A stretch of 64,000 nt of DNA from Ceraceosorus guamensis (lineage: Eukaryota; Basidiomycota; Exobasidiomycetes; Ceraceosorales; Ceraceosoraceae). Where the stretch lies: positions 124,001 through 188,000 of the forward strand of contig NW_020290010.1 in the NCBI RefSeq assembly GCF_003144195.1, written 5' to 3'. A program made the translations under genes and the position numbers. Of this stretch, positions 1 to 12,240 are shown one piece after another. Position 1 is the stretch's first letter; each line of letters starts with the position of its first letter. The notes under the pieces are model-generated. The model was given only the letters and a program-made list of their open reading frames with translations, was not told the DNA's origin and searched no databases.

Positions 1-787
1 ACCGTACTCGTGCTGGGTGTGGGTATGCGTATATACGCTTGCAAGGCATGAGCAAGCATCACCTGCACGGCACGTGCTCTACACCTTTCCATGCTGGTGA
101 CTGCAGTGACTGCATCGAAGCGCTTTTGATCCCGCATTGCTTGTCCCGCGTGCACACCTGCACCAGTGATGATGCTGCTCATCAGGTCGGCCTCTGAAAG
201 CGGAGCTCAAACGCTGCGCAAAGGCAATGAATGCATCGCTTTGCCGCGAGAGCAGATGCACGACCGATGCAGCCCCGCACCCAAACACACAAGTGATCTT
301 GCACCACTTGAAAGACGAAAGTGCTCTTTGCCGGGTTGCTAATGACCACCTAGCGCATCGATCGGCAACGAGGCAAGTCATCAACTACTTCGATCACTCG
401 TGACTTTACCACGCGATCAAGGACTTGACATTCTGGATGCCAAATTTGCCAACGATGACTTTCACGCTCTGCGTTGCTTTCACGCAGCTTGAGCACGCAG
501 CAAACGCAAACGCCCATCTTTTCTATCTCCCACCTCTTTGGCAGGCTCGCCCCCGCGTCAGCTATCATCTATTTGAATTCCCTCGCGTCGAGAGTGCGGT
601 GCAGTGGCGTGCCAGAGAAGGGATGAACTCTGTGTGTGTGGCGAGCGTGTCGAACAGGGCGATCAGAAATGAGGGCTTGCATACACGCAGACTCCGAAGA
701 GGATAGATTCGGTAGGTCAGTCTCTGCGCTCGGTAAACTATGTCAGACTGAGGTACGATCGAGGAAGGAGCAAGTACGTAAATTCTT
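1..787. other. Left flank, no gene recognised
   Basis: This stretch lies beyond the 3' end of the TFIIB gene. It holds only short open frames on both strands that lack an ATG start or any recognisable motif. An ATCACTCGTGACT sequence near 393-405 belongs to the motif family that recurs in other spacers of the window. Confidence 0.5.
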
Positions 788-2144
788 TCAGTTGGAAGAA
801 GACAGGTTCGCCGGGTCAGCTTCTTTGTGCTTGGCAAGCATGCTAGACTGTGCATGTTTGGCGACGTGAAAAGACGTATCTGTTTCAGTTCGATTGCTCC
901 GAGTGATGAACGACGCAACAACGACAGACTTACAGTCAGAATCTTGTTCTTGTGCTCAACGAGGTTTCTGAACGACGTGCGGATCGTCACGTCGCTCACG
1001 CCTGCCGCGTTCGAGATGGCCTTTGCACTGATCTCCTTGCCCATCACTGTCGTGGCAAAGAAGATGCAAGCAGCAGCAATGGTGATGGGACTTCTACCAG
1101 CGAGAAGACCTTCGCTCCTAACTTGCTCAGCCACATCCCTGACGCATCTACTGGTAGGCTGGTCCAGCGCCAGATGATTCGAAAAGCGATTGATGAGGTC
1201 CACGGCATTCGTTGGTCCGACCCCTCCGCCAGATCCTTCGGCTGCTGCTGCTGCCATCGGTTGCCTCAGTCCGAACACTTTCTGAATCTCAGTGTAGCAC
1301 TGCCCGATGAGTTTCTTCGACACCTTCGTCAAGCCACAAATTTCCACAAAGGTTCTCGGAACATTGGCCATCTTGCACGCGATGAAGATGGTAGCAGCGA
1401 TGATCGCGTCCGTCTTTTTACCCCTCAAGATGCGCTCCATTTCCACCCTCTTGTACAGCTGCTTGGCTATCTCGCTCACTTGCCTGTTGAGGTGAATGGA
1501 ATCGCACTTGCGCTGAATGTCCTCAAAGGCATCCAGTATGTTTTGATGCTGAGTACCATTGACTCTGTTCATGGCCCTTTGAAGCGTGGCGCCAGCGCTG
1601 CCGTCGAAGGCGATACGAGTGCCCAGCGTCTCGGTCAGACCGTCCATGAGCGGATTGTCGGCTTGACCTACACGCGAAGGATCATCTCCTTCCTCATTCG
1701 CAAACGTTCTCCCTAGCGACGGAAGCACGTGCAAGTGCAGCAGTGAGCTCAGCGAAGAGCCGGCCAGTGCGCATACCCATCGCCAAAGCGGGTCATGCAA
1801 GGCTACTCACACTCGCTTCTCGTATCGACGATCCTATCACCGAGAATCAAACCACATTCTCCGCAAACCAGATCCCCGCTCGCAAACTCCTCCATGATAT
1901 TGGGCGGGTCAGCATGACAGTTGCTGCAAATCAGCTTGACTGAAAGATCGTGCGCAAAGGGTGTAGGCTGAGGAGAAGGATCCGAGGTGCCATTGGCTGC
2001 TGCTGCAGATTGCCTCTCCTGCTTGTACTGCTCCGACAGTGCAAAAGGCTGAGCATACGGCGATGGACCGGCCGAAGATCTCTGCTTGCCGTTCGATTGA
2101 GACGAGCCGTTGGCTGATGGGGTACCGATGGTAGCGCTTGCCAT
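788..2144 (-). CDS. SUA7: Transcription initiation factor TFIIB
   Basis: General RNA polymerase II factor that bridges TBP on promoter DNA and the polymerase in the nucleus. Three exons are inferred: 2144-1811, 1712-934 and 847-788, giving about 390 residues. The zinc ribbon has Cys73, Cys76, Cys94 and Cys97 and is followed by the B-reader region (DTRSEWRTF); its Trp codon is split by the first intron. Two cyclin-like repeats follow (RKCDSIHLN onward, then NHLALDQPTSRCVRDVAEQV onward). The short last exon supplies a typical C-terminal tail (LAKHKEADP). The family is usually 310-350 residues; the excess is a Ser/Gln/Ala-rich N-terminal extension of about 65 residues. The open frame reaches slightly further upstream, but only with a GTG, so the ATG at 2144 was chosen. 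Family assignment is secure; the last exon is inferred from splice signals. Confidence 0.95.
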
Positions 2145-2883
2145 CTTTGCCACCCCAGAAGCGTTACCTGGTCAACGAGCCGAGATGCTCAAGACAAGAT
2201 CACTTCTTGAAGTCAAGCTTGGGGGTTTCCAGCAGCTTGGGCGCCCGAGACGCCCGGCAGTGCTGTCCAGCGATGCAAGAGCAGAGACTATGGTGTCTTG
2301 GCGACGGTTGGGCCGATCTCTACTCCGATCCGCTCCATCAATCGACACCCTATACGCAATGTCCTGTTGACAATTGGGTTAGGCAGTCACGAACAGCCTA
2401 AATAACCGACGAACTCGACTCGCAAAGATTTGCGAGGTCAGGAACGTAGGTGTATGTGGTGACCATCCGCAGGATGATGGTGGACAATTGGCAGAGTTGG
2501 ATCGCCTCCCAGTCTTAGCATTCACGCATTTAGATTCACGATTCAAAAAAAGGCTGGGAACGGGGCTGGGGTGCGACGATCGAGCGGATCAGCGGATGGC
2601 TGCTGGGTATCACGTGATATGCTTATTTCGGTACGCGCGCGGCGCACGCTGCCTGGCGCGCATAATTGACGTGGAAACGCGGCATCAGGCACCGCGGCCG
2701 TGCGGGGTTTGAGGGTGGAGCACCCGAAGCTGCGTAACCACGCCGTTGGTAATCAATCAAAATCTGATCCATTCATCCATCATCTCACCATGCTCTGCTT
2801 ATAAGTCCGCTGGCTTGTCAATTTTGATATTAGACTGATCTCTAAATCTGCTCGACTGGAACGCTGCAATCGCTGCTCCTACG
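2145..2883. promoter_or_regulatory. Divergent promoter region, TFIIB / secreted protein
   Basis: Spacer between two genes that run away from each other. It contains a perfect palindrome ATCACGTGAT at 2609-2618, which is an E-box core (CACGTG) of the type bound by basic helix-loop-helix factors, and a TATA-like element close to the + strand gene. No open frame of note. Function of the E-box is inferred only. Confidence 0.45.
2798..2805 (+). promoter_or_regulatory. TATA-like box of the 2884 gene
   Basis: The sequence CTTATAAG lies about 80 bases upstream of the start codon at 2884, a usual spacing for a fungal TATA box with a short 5' leader. Confidence 0.45.
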
Positions 2884-4165
2884 ATGCGATCGTCAGGAGC
2901 CCTCGCGGCGGCACTTCTGGCATGCACTTTGCTGTGCTCCACCTCGCCACTCTTGCTCGTTCAAGGCCGAGCTATCAGCGCGCTCTCGGATCTGCAATCA
3001 CAAGAGTCGTGCTCGCAGCGCTCCCGCGGACTGCAAGGCTTCGATAAAGAAAGCGTGTACAGATCAGCGCCTGCTCAGGCCCTCGGTCATGATGATGGCA
3101 GGGGAGGACTGGACGTAGGCTGGGTCGATCCAAGGGTCGGTGGAGGTAGCTGTCTCGATGTGAGTTGCGCAAGCGCCTCTTCATATGCGCGAGCTAATTC
3201 ATTGATCCATACATCCTTGCGCGTCTACAGCTGGTCGGCAATGGCTTGCGAGAACCCATCAATGCCATCATCTCAGGCAAATCGGATGCGGCGGTGTTGA
3301 GCGATGCAGGTTTGCGAGACTATGTTCGGTGCGTCGTAAAAGCATTCGATTAACGCAGTATTCGTCCAGAGCGCTCATTGCTTCTCTTGCACTACCACCA
3401 CAGCACGATTGGCTTCTCTTTCGAATGCTTGGATCTGCATCTTGGTGGTTTGCAGAGGGCAGATCTCGGCGATGGGCAAGGTTGGCAGACGGAGCTGTTC
3501 GAGTTCAGGCAGACACAGCTTCCTGGTGCGCCCGGCAGATGGGTAGGAGCTTGCTGGGAGAGCTTGTACGGAGGCAACCACTTCAGAGCTTGGAAGCAGA
3601 ACGGAACGCTGGCTGATTCGGGCGCTTGGTTTTTGGCTGTATCCAAAGAGAAGGTGAGCCAGAAAAGCTGCCGAGGCACCTTTCACTCTCGCAGGCCCGT
3701 GTGCTCAGCGTCTGGCCTTTGTTCTCTCGATTCGCAGAATCTCAAGTTTCATCATACAATCGACAAGGATGGATACAATGCGGGCAGGGACATGCTGGTC
3801 GAAGCTGCACTCAAGGGGGGCAAATGGAAGATTTGGAAGTGGAGAGGGCAGGTAGAGTGGGTAGAAGGTCTCTTGGACGCAGGGCGACACGGTGAGTACT
3901 TCGTCGCATAGAATCTCGCCTCGAGTCCAGCGCTAATCTTTAGTATCCCTTTTGCCCTGTCGCTATAGGTATCAACCACAACGTGTCTCAGGATGGAAGG
4001 GTAGCTGTGATTACGGTGGATAGAGTCATCGACATTGGCTTTGGCATCCATCCGAGCTTGTCACTTCAACTGCAGAGCTCGAGTCCGCTGTACGGTCTGC
4101 TCGAGTCTGTCTACTACGTGCTGGATCGCGCCATCTACCGAGTCGTAGGCTCGGTGTTGAACTGA
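2884..4165 (+). CDS. Secreted protein of unknown function
   Basis: Not recognised by function. Five exons are inferred: 2884-3159, 3231-3328, 3404-3653, 3738-3891 and 3969-4165, giving about 324 residues. The N-terminus is a clear signal peptide (MRSSGALAAALLACTLLCS, then a small-residue region ending near VQG), so the product should enter the secretory pathway. The mature part has no hydrophobic segment long enough for a membrane anchor, contains a few Cys residues, and is rich in Gly and Trp in the middle (LVGNGLREPINAI, LHLGGLQRADLGDGQGW, WKQNGTLADSGAWF). All five exons join in frame at GT...AG borders, which supports a real gene. A TATA-like box lies 80 bases upstream. It neighbours TFIIB divergently and Hsp78 convergently, which says nothing about its job. 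I believe similar proteins exist in other basidiomycetes, but I cannot name a family. Confidence 0.75.
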
Positions 4166-4640
4166 GCGACCAAAGCGTGTAATCCTTTGCATCTCAAACA
4201 ACGCCAACTCGGCCACATTGTAGAGTCTTACTTTTGCTCATTCGTGCCACACTTTGCTTCCTCACCCATGTACAAGTACTGTTAGTCTCGGACCGCCCAT
4301 TGTGCAATGGATCTCACATCATGAATGCGCCCACACCGGCTGCCTATTCTCGCCTACGGCTGCACACGGTCTCTGGCTCTCTCGCGCCACACGCCTTCAT
4401 TTCCTTTGTGTCTTGGACACTGAGATGAGTGGTGATTTATCAATGAGCAAAGATGCAAAGGACTACAGGCGGGTGACATGATGTTGCGTGGGGCGTTTCT
4501 TGGTATGTTGCATTCAGGAAAGCTTTGATGGTTGCGCAGATTGCTCTGCAACGTCATGCGGGACGGTAGCCTCAACAAAGGAGGTAAAGCCAAGGCTCAA
4601 CGAAGTGGTGCCACCCTCGTGCTCATGCTATCAAGTGGCA
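4166..4640. other. Convergent spacer, no gene
   Basis: 3' flanks of the secreted-protein gene (+) and Hsp78 (-). Only short overlapping open frames; nothing supported. Confidence 0.5.
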
Positions 4641-7274
4641 TCAGTTCGACGGCCTGCGTCTGGGTGCGACCGGTTCGCCATCAACGATTTCCGGCGATGT
4701 GCGCGAAGATTTGTCATCCGTTGCCGTTTGACCCTCTTGCAAATCGATGGGCGACTGAGCTGACGCAGCTTCGGGTCCACTCGCAAGTATCGCAGCTCCA
4801 ATGAAGAGCTCCGACCCTGAAACTCCAATAGGCACGATGCAACCAGGTGGGATATCGCCCTTGATGAGCGTTTTGGAGAGCGGGCTCAACAGGTATCTCT
4901 GAATCGTCCTGTTGAGCGGTCGTGCACCATAAGCTGGATCGTAGCCTTTTTGCGCTAACCATTCCTTGGCCGCCTCGTCCACCTCGAGAGTGATGCGCTT
5001 GGGAGAAAGCCTCTTTTGAATCTCTTCCAGTCGAACATCTACGATGCCACGTAGACTACTGCGTGAGAGTCGATTGAAGATGAGCTGATCATCAAGCCTA
5101 TTGATTAGCTCTGGAGGTAGCGCATTGGCGATGGCCCTCAACACTCCAGAACGAGCAGTTTCAGTGATTTGTCCAGTCGCGGCATCGACAGAATTGGGTT
5201 CGTACAGCACTTCTGCACCAAGATTGGAAGTGAGCACAATGATGGTGTTTCTGAAATCCACTTTTCGTCCTTGAGAGTCGGTCAGACTTCCTTCCTCGAG
5301 CGCTTGAAGCAGCAGCATTTGCACGGGTCGCGAAGCCTTTTCGATCTCGTCGAAGAGGACAAGCGAGTAGGGGTGACGACGGACCGCCTCAGTCAATTGG
5401 CCAGCTTCCTCGTGGCCGACGTAGCCAGGAGGTGCGCCGATCAATCGGGCACCGCTGTGTTGTTCTCCTAGCTCCGAGCAATTGATTTGGATGACCCGAT
5501 CAGCATCGTCGAAGAGGTACGAGGCGAGCGCGCGACATGTCTCGGTCTGTAAAATGGAGACGGTGTCAGCGGTGCGAGCAAGCGGAGAGACCATCACTAG
5601 ACTCACCTTTCCTGTACCCGTCGAACCAGCAAAAAGGAAGCTGGCAAGCGGTCTCCTTTCGTTTTGCAAGCCCGCTCTTGATAATCTGACCGCTTCTCCA
5701 ATGGCATTGAGCGCCTCGTCTTGACCCAAGATGCGCTTTCTCAATTCATCTTCGAGTCGCAGCAGTCTTTCTCGTTCGCCCTTGAGCAGGCTTCTCAGAG
5801 GCACGCCCGTCATCCTGGCAACTACATTTGCGATGTCGTCCGCTTCTACGCGCTCGTGAACAGCCAAGTCAGCTTCTTCTTCTTCCGCCCTCGAAGTCAC
5901 TCCACTGTGTGCATTGCGACGTTCCTCCTCTGCCGCCTCAAATTCGGCCAATTGTCTTTGCAGGTCCGGAAGTCTAGCGAAGCGCAACTTGGCGCTGCGC
6001 TCGTAGTCCCCGGCCCGCATAGCTTGCTCGAGCTCGATCTTGGCCTCTTCGATGTCCGCCTTTGTCCGCTTTATCGCGTCCAGCCTCTCCCTTGCTACTT
6101 TCCACTTGTTTGTCAAACGTTCCGCCTCGGCCCTCACTTCTTCCAGCTCCCTCGTCAACTTCTCCCTCCTCTCTCGACTGAACGCGTCCGTCTCTCTTTT
6201 CAAAGACTCGAGCTCGATTTCCAAACTGAGCACTTGACGATCGAGCTTCTCTATCGCCTCTGGTTTGCTTTCCTGCATCAAGCGCAATGCAGAGCTAGCC
6301 TCGTCTATAAGGTCGATGGCCGAGTCTGGTAGTTTGCGCTCTCCCAAGTATCGATGGGCCAGTTGGGCTGCGCTTACCAGAGCAGCATCAGACAAGCTGA
6401 CGCCGTGGTGTGCCTCGTACCGGCTACGCAGACCTCGAAGGATAGAGATGGCCTCTGGCACTGACGGCTCGTTGACGTGCACCGGTTGAAATCGACGAGC
6501 CAGTGCCGCATCTTTCTCGATGGATTGTCTGTACTCGTTGAAAGTAGTCGCACCAGCAAGCTGCACCGATCCGCGGGCAAGAGCAGGCTTGAGGATGTTG
6601 GCCGCGTCCAAAGCACCTTCTGCTTTGCCTAGACCGAGGAGCATGTGAAGCTCATCGACAAAGAGGATGATCTTTCCTTGCTCGTGCTCCACATCTGCAA
6701 GAACGCCTTTGAGCCTCTCTTCAAATGCGCCGCGATAGCTTGCGCCTGCAAGGAGCGCAGCTAGATCCAAAGCGAGCACTCTTTTGCCCTGCAAAGATTC
6801 GGGAACATCCTTGTTCACCAACCTCTGAGCCAATCCTTCTGCTACGGCCGTTTTTCCAACACCGGCCGGCCCTAGCAGTACAGGATTGCTCTTTGTCCTT
6901 CGACTCAGGATCTCAATGGTGCGTCTGATCTCGGCATCTCTACCAATGACGGGGTCCAGACTGCCTTGACGTGCCAGCTCGGTAAGGTCTTGACTGTACT
7001 GCTTTAGCGTTTCGCCAGGTTGAGGCGCTTGCTGACCTTGCATTCGCATGCCGGGAAAGCCTCCGCCTCCGCCACCGCCAGGCCCGCCAGGTCCTTGAGC
7101 ATTGCGCCGCGCAGAAGTGTGAAGGCGATAGGCATGAGGCGGCGAGTGTGGATCTGAAAGCTGTGCTGCGAGGGCGAGTCTGTTCAATTGTGGTACCGTG
7201 ATGCCCCGCACTGGCTGCAGAAGAGATGCTGAGGGTAGCGCACTGCTATGCCGAGCAACAGCCCGTCGCAGCAT
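4641..7274 (-). CDS. HSP78: Mitochondrial ClpB-type disaggregase Hsp78
   Basis: AAA+ chaperone of the mitochondrial matrix that pulls apart aggregated proteins together with mtHsp70. One intron (5606-5547, 60 nt) is inferred; the spliced product is about 857 residues. The N-terminus is Arg/Ser/Ala-rich without acid residues, as in a mitochondrial targeting sequence, and a Gly-rich linker follows. As in other Hsp78 proteins the ClpB N-domain is absent. AAA1 carries Walker A (GPAGVGKT) and Walker B (ILFVDELH); a long charged coiled-coil middle domain follows; AAA2 carries Walker A (GSTGTGKT) and Walker B ([10 protein letters not shown]). The C-terminal small domain ends in an Asp/Glu/Ser-rich tail. 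The intron interrupts the AAA2 Walker A exactly between Lys and Thr, is a multiple of three and has no stop, so unspliced RNA would still be fully open. Cytosolic Hsp104 is the alternative, but the leader and missing N-domain argue for Hsp78. Confidence 0.95.
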   Translation of the reverse strand: MLRRAVARHSSALPSASLLQPVRGITVPQLNRLALAAQLSDPHSPPHAYRLHTSARRNAQGPGGPGGGGGGGFPGMRMQGQQAPQPGETLKQYSQDLTELARQGSLDPVIGRDAEIRRTIEILSRRTKSNPVLLGPAGVGKTAVAEGLAQRLVNKDVPESLQGKRVLALDLAALLAGASYRGAFEERLKGVLADVEHEQGKIILFVDELHMLLGLGKAEGALDAANILKPALARGSVQLAGATTFNEYRQSIEKDAALARRFQPVHVNEPSVPEAISILRGLRSRYEAHHGVSLSDAALVSAAQLAHRYLGERKLPDSAIDLIDEASSALRLMQESKPEAIEKLDRQVLSLEIELESLKRETDAFSRERREKLTRELEEVRAEAERLTNKWKVARERLDAIKRTKADIEEAKIELEQAMRAGDYERSAKLRFARLPDLQRQLAEFEAAEEERRNAHSGVTSRAEEEEADLAVHERVEADDIANVVARMTGVPLRSLLKGERERLLRLEDELRKRILGQDEALNAIGEAVRLSRAGLQNERRPLASFLFAGSTGTGKVSLVMVSPLARTADTVSILQTETCRALASYLFDDADRVIQINCSELGEQHSGARLIGAPPGYVGHEEAGQLTEAVRRHPYSLVLFDEIEKASRPVQMLLLQALEEGSLTDSQGRKVDFRNTIIVLTSNLGAEVLYEPNSVDAATGQITETARSGVLRAIANALPPELINRLDDQLIFNRLSRSSLRGIVDVRLEEIQKRLSPKRITLEVDEAAKEWLAQKGYDPAYGARPLNRTIQRYLLSPLSKTLIKGDIPPGCIVPIGVSGSELFIGAAILASGPEAASAQSPIDLQEGQTATDDKSSRTSPEIVDGEPVAPRRRPSN
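5547..5606 (-). other. In-frame 60-nt intron in the second Walker A of Hsp78
   Basis: Donor GTGAGT and acceptor TTACAG on the minus strand. The 20 codons it would add lack a stop and resemble nothing in the ClpB family, so it is treated as an intron. Retention would place 20 residues inside the nucleotide-binding loop. Confidence 0.85.
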
Positions 7275-8241
7275 GATGGCCAGGTGCTAGCTGCGGGTGC
7301 TTCAGGTGTCGTGGGGAGCTTGAGTTATCGAGAGTATGCGCTAGGCCCTGCAAAGGCTTGTCGGGTCGAGCAGCCGCGCAGCGCCAGTGGCAATTGGATG
7401 CCTCCACTCGAAATGCCTGACGAGACGGTAGCAATCACCGGTCAGAGGCGACGCAAGTGTTGATACCTCTCGGACGCTTCCAACGTGATCACTGAAGACG
7501 CTTGAAGAGGCCTGTAAGAACCGGGCATGAAGCAATGTTAAGACTACGACGAGATGCAAAGCGAAGCAACCTTCAGCCACGTTATATGTTGAGGATAGAG
7601 TGGATGCTTAGCCATGTTGAAGCCACGAAGCGGTCTGTCTCGAGAGCTCCGCGGATTTCCGCCGGCATCTAGAAGCCACCAGAAACGCGCAGCGAGCGCG
7701 CGTCCGTGCAGCTGCGTGGAGGCGCTGCAACAGCCCGTCACGTGAGGAGTGCTGCAGGGACAAATGAAAAGTTCATGGTCTTAACCACGATTTGCAATTT
7801 TGAATTGATAGTCAGAGTCGAGCTGAGTCTCTCGAAAGGTCTGATTCGTTCCCCAGTCCCCTGGCATGATCACATCGAAAACGAGCCATGTTTCAGCATC
7901 CCACCTCTCAAGATCGCGTAGTACAGCGCTGCAGCGGATGGATCAATGGTATTAAGAAATTCGACAGCATACAAGCGAGCTGCACGTAGCCGTGGGAAGA
8001 AGAAGTGGGAGGGGCGGAGCGAAATTCGAGCTGGGCAGGAGAGATAAAAGTCGAGGGTGCGTCAACGGTGGACACCGAGTGATACCGAGTAGGAAGGCTG
8101 TGGGTCGCTTCCGACCTCGTTCTTGATTGCGAGTCTTTTAGGAGGCTTGAGGCTTGTCTGTGAAGGGGAGCTGCGAGGGTTGCGGTATGCGACGTAATAG
8201 ACGCATGAGACGGCACGTGCGTTGGCGGGAAGTGCCGAAAT
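7275..8241. other. Spacer upstream of HSP78, downstream of oxalate decarboxylase
   Basis: Holds the HSP78 promoter and the 3' flank of the oxalate decarboxylase gene. I searched by eye for regular nGAAn/nTTCn heat-shock repeats and found only imperfect ones, so none is claimed. No supported open frame. Confidence 0.4.
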
Positions 8242-10512
8242 CTAGCGACGAGCAGCGACGACGACTTGCTTCTCCTTCTTGAGCTCTTTGATCAGAGATA
8301 CGGAGACGTTCAGAGATTGAGCAGCAACCTCAGGTGGGGTCAAGCTGAGCCACTGGGTCAGGCTAAAGTCGGTGAACTTGATCTTGTCGCCAAAGTTTGA
8401 TCCACGGAAAATCTCGATGAACTCCAGAGGCTCATCGCCAACATTTTGAATGTAGTGGCCGAAGTTGGTCGGGAAGACCCAAGACTGCAGTTTCCAGATA
8501 TCACGTGTCAGTCGAGTCGTTCGATCAGGAGCGTCAGTACGAGAACGCCGATTGATGCTCACATCACCTGCTTGAAGCTCAAAAGTGCGTGCGGTGGCAC
8601 CTCCAGCGAAGGCAGTGGCGCGTCCCTTGCCCTTGACAATGTAGCTAAGTGCGAGGATGATGATCTTGCGTCAACATTGCCTTTCGAAAGTCCGATCAGG
8701 ATCACGTCAAAAGCAGACTCACCCCCACTCAGCGCCGGCGTGCCAATGAAGCTCGCGAAGGCCGCCTTTCTCGACGTGAACGTATGCGGAGGCCAAAGTA
8801 GGACTAGCTGGGAATTGACGGTAGTCGGTGATCTTCACCCAGCCGCCGCCGCCTGGTGCCTGCGTAGGTTCCTGCTTAGACAGGGCATAGACGTAAGGAG
8901 ATTCGACCTCGCCAGCAGGGTTCTGCTCTACGACAGCCTTTGCCTCCTCAAGACTTGGCCATTCTGGAGTCTTGAAAATGTACTGATCTTGAGCGGGAAC
9001 AGTGTCGAAAGCGCTTTGATTCCAGCCGAAGTTTTCGGCAAGGACGTCTCGAGGGGTGTGAGCGACCCAGTCATCGAGCATGAACGTCGTTCCCGAAGCG
9101 TCAAAATTGCCGTCGTCGAAGACTAGAAGGTATTGAGCACCTTCTGGGCCAGCCTGCAGACTGTGAGGGATGCCTGCGAGCAAGTCATGGTGGCAAGAGG
9201 GGAGGGATCAGCACGGGTTTCGCGTGTCTTCAGATGTGGCAGAATTGTTACGAACCCGTGGGGAAACTCCACAAGTCTCCTGCCGAGGCCTCCCCAACGT
9301 AGTTTTTGCCATCCTCGTCGCTTCCGGTGATGCGCACTGTGCCTTTAATGACAAATGCCCACTCCGCCACTCGATGCCAGTGTAGCTACAGTCGATCGGT
9401 TGAGAGAGGCAGTGAGAAGCAAGAGCATGATGGCGATTTGACAAGGGAACAGTGTCGAGGTGCGCGACCAGGAGAAGGCGAGTCACCAGTGCCGAAAAGG
9501 AAGAATGGGCAAGTCAGACTCAAGAAGTTGGTCATGCAGTCATCAGTGTCGAGTCAAGTCGTGAGTGCTGCTGCATCATCCGCATCACCGCGACGGCGCG
9601 TCAAGAGCGGTCGTGCGAGGCGCGTCACCTGGTACCGGTACATGGACGCTGCACGGTTGGATGCCGCAAGATCATCCATAGCATCCTACCCACCGTAAAT
9701 GCGTCCATCCAGCTTCTTTTCATCGTACACCTTCTGTCCACATTCGAAGCGGCCTGTCACACATCACCTCGACCTATACAGCTCAACGCACCTGTCTGAT
9801 CGCGTATGGAGCTAGCCTCTGCTCTGCTGCAGCCACGTCTGTTGCGGAGGTGCCGCATCAATCGAGTCTTTTTGTCAGCATATGCGTACGCAGCGAAATT
9901 CCAAGTCCTAAGCCTGCCACGACCGACATGCCTCACCTTTAGAAACGGGGAGGTCAGTGACGACCTGCTCGCGAACCCAGCCACCTTTCAAGAGGCGCGT
10001 CTTGGACAGAGAGAACGACCACTTGAGGTTGGGAATCACGCCGTTGTCGGTAGCCGGTGGGCTGAGGTAGTCGATGTTCTGCTTGTCGATGGCGGCTAAG
10101 ATCGGAGCAGCGGGATTGTACGGTCAGCATCCACCGAGCACAGTGAAAGTGCAGACGCGCACAATCCAATGCACTCACTGTTGGACTCGCCCAAGAAAGG
10201 CAGACCCTTTTCGCCACGGACAGGTTCGGGATCCTTGCCCTTGAAGTCGGTGATGCCGCCAAGGTCGGTGACGGGACCGAGGGTCTGCCTGCGTCGAATG
10301 TCGCTCCACGTCTCGGGACGAATGTGACGAGCGACACGGTTGTGCAAGACGCTCTTGGCCGCTTCGGAGCGGGGCAAGGGTACCTCGTGCTCTTGCATAG
10401 AAGCCGAGACGTCCCGCTTGGCGTACGGTGCATTCTCCAAGCGCACCACACGGGCGTCGACCGCTGCCGCAGCGAGCAGGGCGAGGGAGATGAGAGGGGC
10501 GGAAAGCTTCAT
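8242..10512 (-). CDS. Secreted bicupin oxalate decarboxylase
   Basis: Manganese enzyme that converts oxalate to formate and CO2, here with a signal peptide (MKLSAPLISLALLAAAAVDA). Seven exons are inferred: 10512-10179, 10095-9937, 9838-9792, 9385-9256, 9173-8723, 8644-8563 and 8484-8242, giving about 481 residues. A Lys-Arg Kex2-type site (YAKRD) follows the signal peptide. Cupin 1 shows the metal motif LHWHRVAEW and later a His in GIPHS; cupin 2 shows ELHWHAGAEW and a His in NFGHY, so both metal sites look complete. The third exon is only 47 nt; it supplies the strand before the first HWH and was recognised only by joining frames. A pyrimidine-rich leader precedes the ATG. Oxalate oxidase-type bicupins are the alternative; the fungal decarboxylase order and spacing (PPATDNG, SKTRLLKGGW) favour decarboxylase. 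Confidence 0.92.
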
Positions 10513-12240
10513 GGTAAGGATTGTTGGGGGGAAAAGAGGATGATGGAAGTTGATGATGAGCGTGAGCGTCGAGAAGGAACAGGAGGGGGGACTTGTGGCG
10601 AGGATGGCTGGTTCAGCGATCTGACAGATCACTTTTGAGGGCGGACGCAAGAGTGCTGTATAGCGCACCAGTGCCGCCACGCTGCTATTCTATCGGCTGC
10701 CAGATGTCAAACGTGAGATATGCGAGGTGGGTCAACCTGAGTGCCTCTCACCATCGTGCGCAAACACTACTCAGCACTGCACGTTGGCGCCTTCCTTACC
10801 AAGGTATACGTTCACGATCTGCTTGTGGTGCCCTAGGCTTGCGATTGCGTCAGCGTCGCTTTCCGTCGATGCTGCTCACGCGCAAGCAGCACAGGAAGCA
10901 TGCAAATCAGCCAAATCGAGTGGGCAATACATATGCGCGCAAACGGCTCTGACTACAATCACGAATGTCGACATTCACAGTGATCATTCGATCAGCTCGT
11001 CACGTCCACATCTGCTTTGATTTCGCTGCTGAAGATGTTCTCGCAAACCAGACTGATCGGCACTAACGGTCCAGTGCCGCATTTGCGGGCACTCTGCGGC
11101 ATCAGCCGGCGGGAAGGCGGAGTCTGTGTTTGTGCTGATCAATTTGGAGCAGACGCGTCGTGAGCATGGCTCGACAAATGAGCTCCGCTTCAAGCCCCTC
11201 TGTTTCTCGCTGACACTCTTGACTTGTGACTTGTTACTAGTCGGCGCGCAAGGTCTGACCAGATGCCTCTCATGGTGAGGACATCGAGGCTATTTGCGGG
11301 CAATAATGGTGCAATGCGCACAAGAAATGTTAGGTTGGAACATGTGTGCAAGCGCGAGCTCGAGCAGCTGCTTGCAGTTGCTTCTGACCAGCTTTCTTGG
11401 CGCGTGGACTAGCGCAAACATGCGAGCCCTGCATACATCGTGCATGCGCTCTCCCCGCCTGTTGTCATGCTGCGCGTGGGCAATCAATCAGCTGGAGATC
11501 TAGCTGCTGTGATCAAAGTTGATCAAGCGATGCGATGCGCGCGCTCTTAGCCGACAAGACGCCATCGACGCGTGCTATGGCGATACCCGCACTGACCCAC
11601 CAACCACCATTCGGATTCGCGTCGTCAGCTTTGCGCGCTCTGCTCAGTCTGCGTTTTGCCCTCTCTGTAGCTGTCTAGATTGATCTTCTCTCGACACGAT
11701 CAGGATTCTTGGGAACATCTGGGAATCCCGGCGCGACCATCCATTGCCGCCTTCACACCTGATGCGGTGAATGCGGACATGGTCATTCTTTCCCTAGTCG
11801 GCTGGAAAGAGCACGGGCCGTGCTCGCAACATAGCGGCCGGTCCAAGCCATCATCCGCCAATGCCTGGCGCGTTGCAATCGGATTGTCACATCAAGCTAT
11901 GCTTGAGCGGCCGTAGCGAAGTGTGTCTAGCAAACGACGGCTGGAGAGCGCAATTGCTCACTCATCGAGCAAGAGGACTACTCGCAGCGAAAGGCAAAAG
12001 GGGGTGTCCACCCCGACGAACAAAGTCACGCGGCGTTCAGGCTGCAGAGCAAAGATGCATTCACGATGGTTGTACAAGGCAAAGTAGCATAAGGAGGCAG
12101 CGAATTGTGGTCAAAAGGCTCATGAATTGCAGCGAGCCGCAAGAGGTGGGAATGCGAAGAGGCTCGAGCACACAAGTCTCATGGCTAGGAATTAGGTATG
12201 CTACGGGATCAGCTGTCACACAAAGTCAATGCGACGAAGT
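10513..12240. other. Long spacer, no gene recognised
   Basis: Promoter side of the oxalate decarboxylase gene and 3' side of the small secreted gene. It contains one AATCACGAATG motif (10957-10967) of the recurring intergenic type and only short unsupported open frames. Confidence 0.45.

Noticed and set aside
7275-7760. Heat-shock elements upstream of HSP78
   Set aside because: Only isolated GAA/TTC triplets with irregular spacing were found; not enough for a claim.
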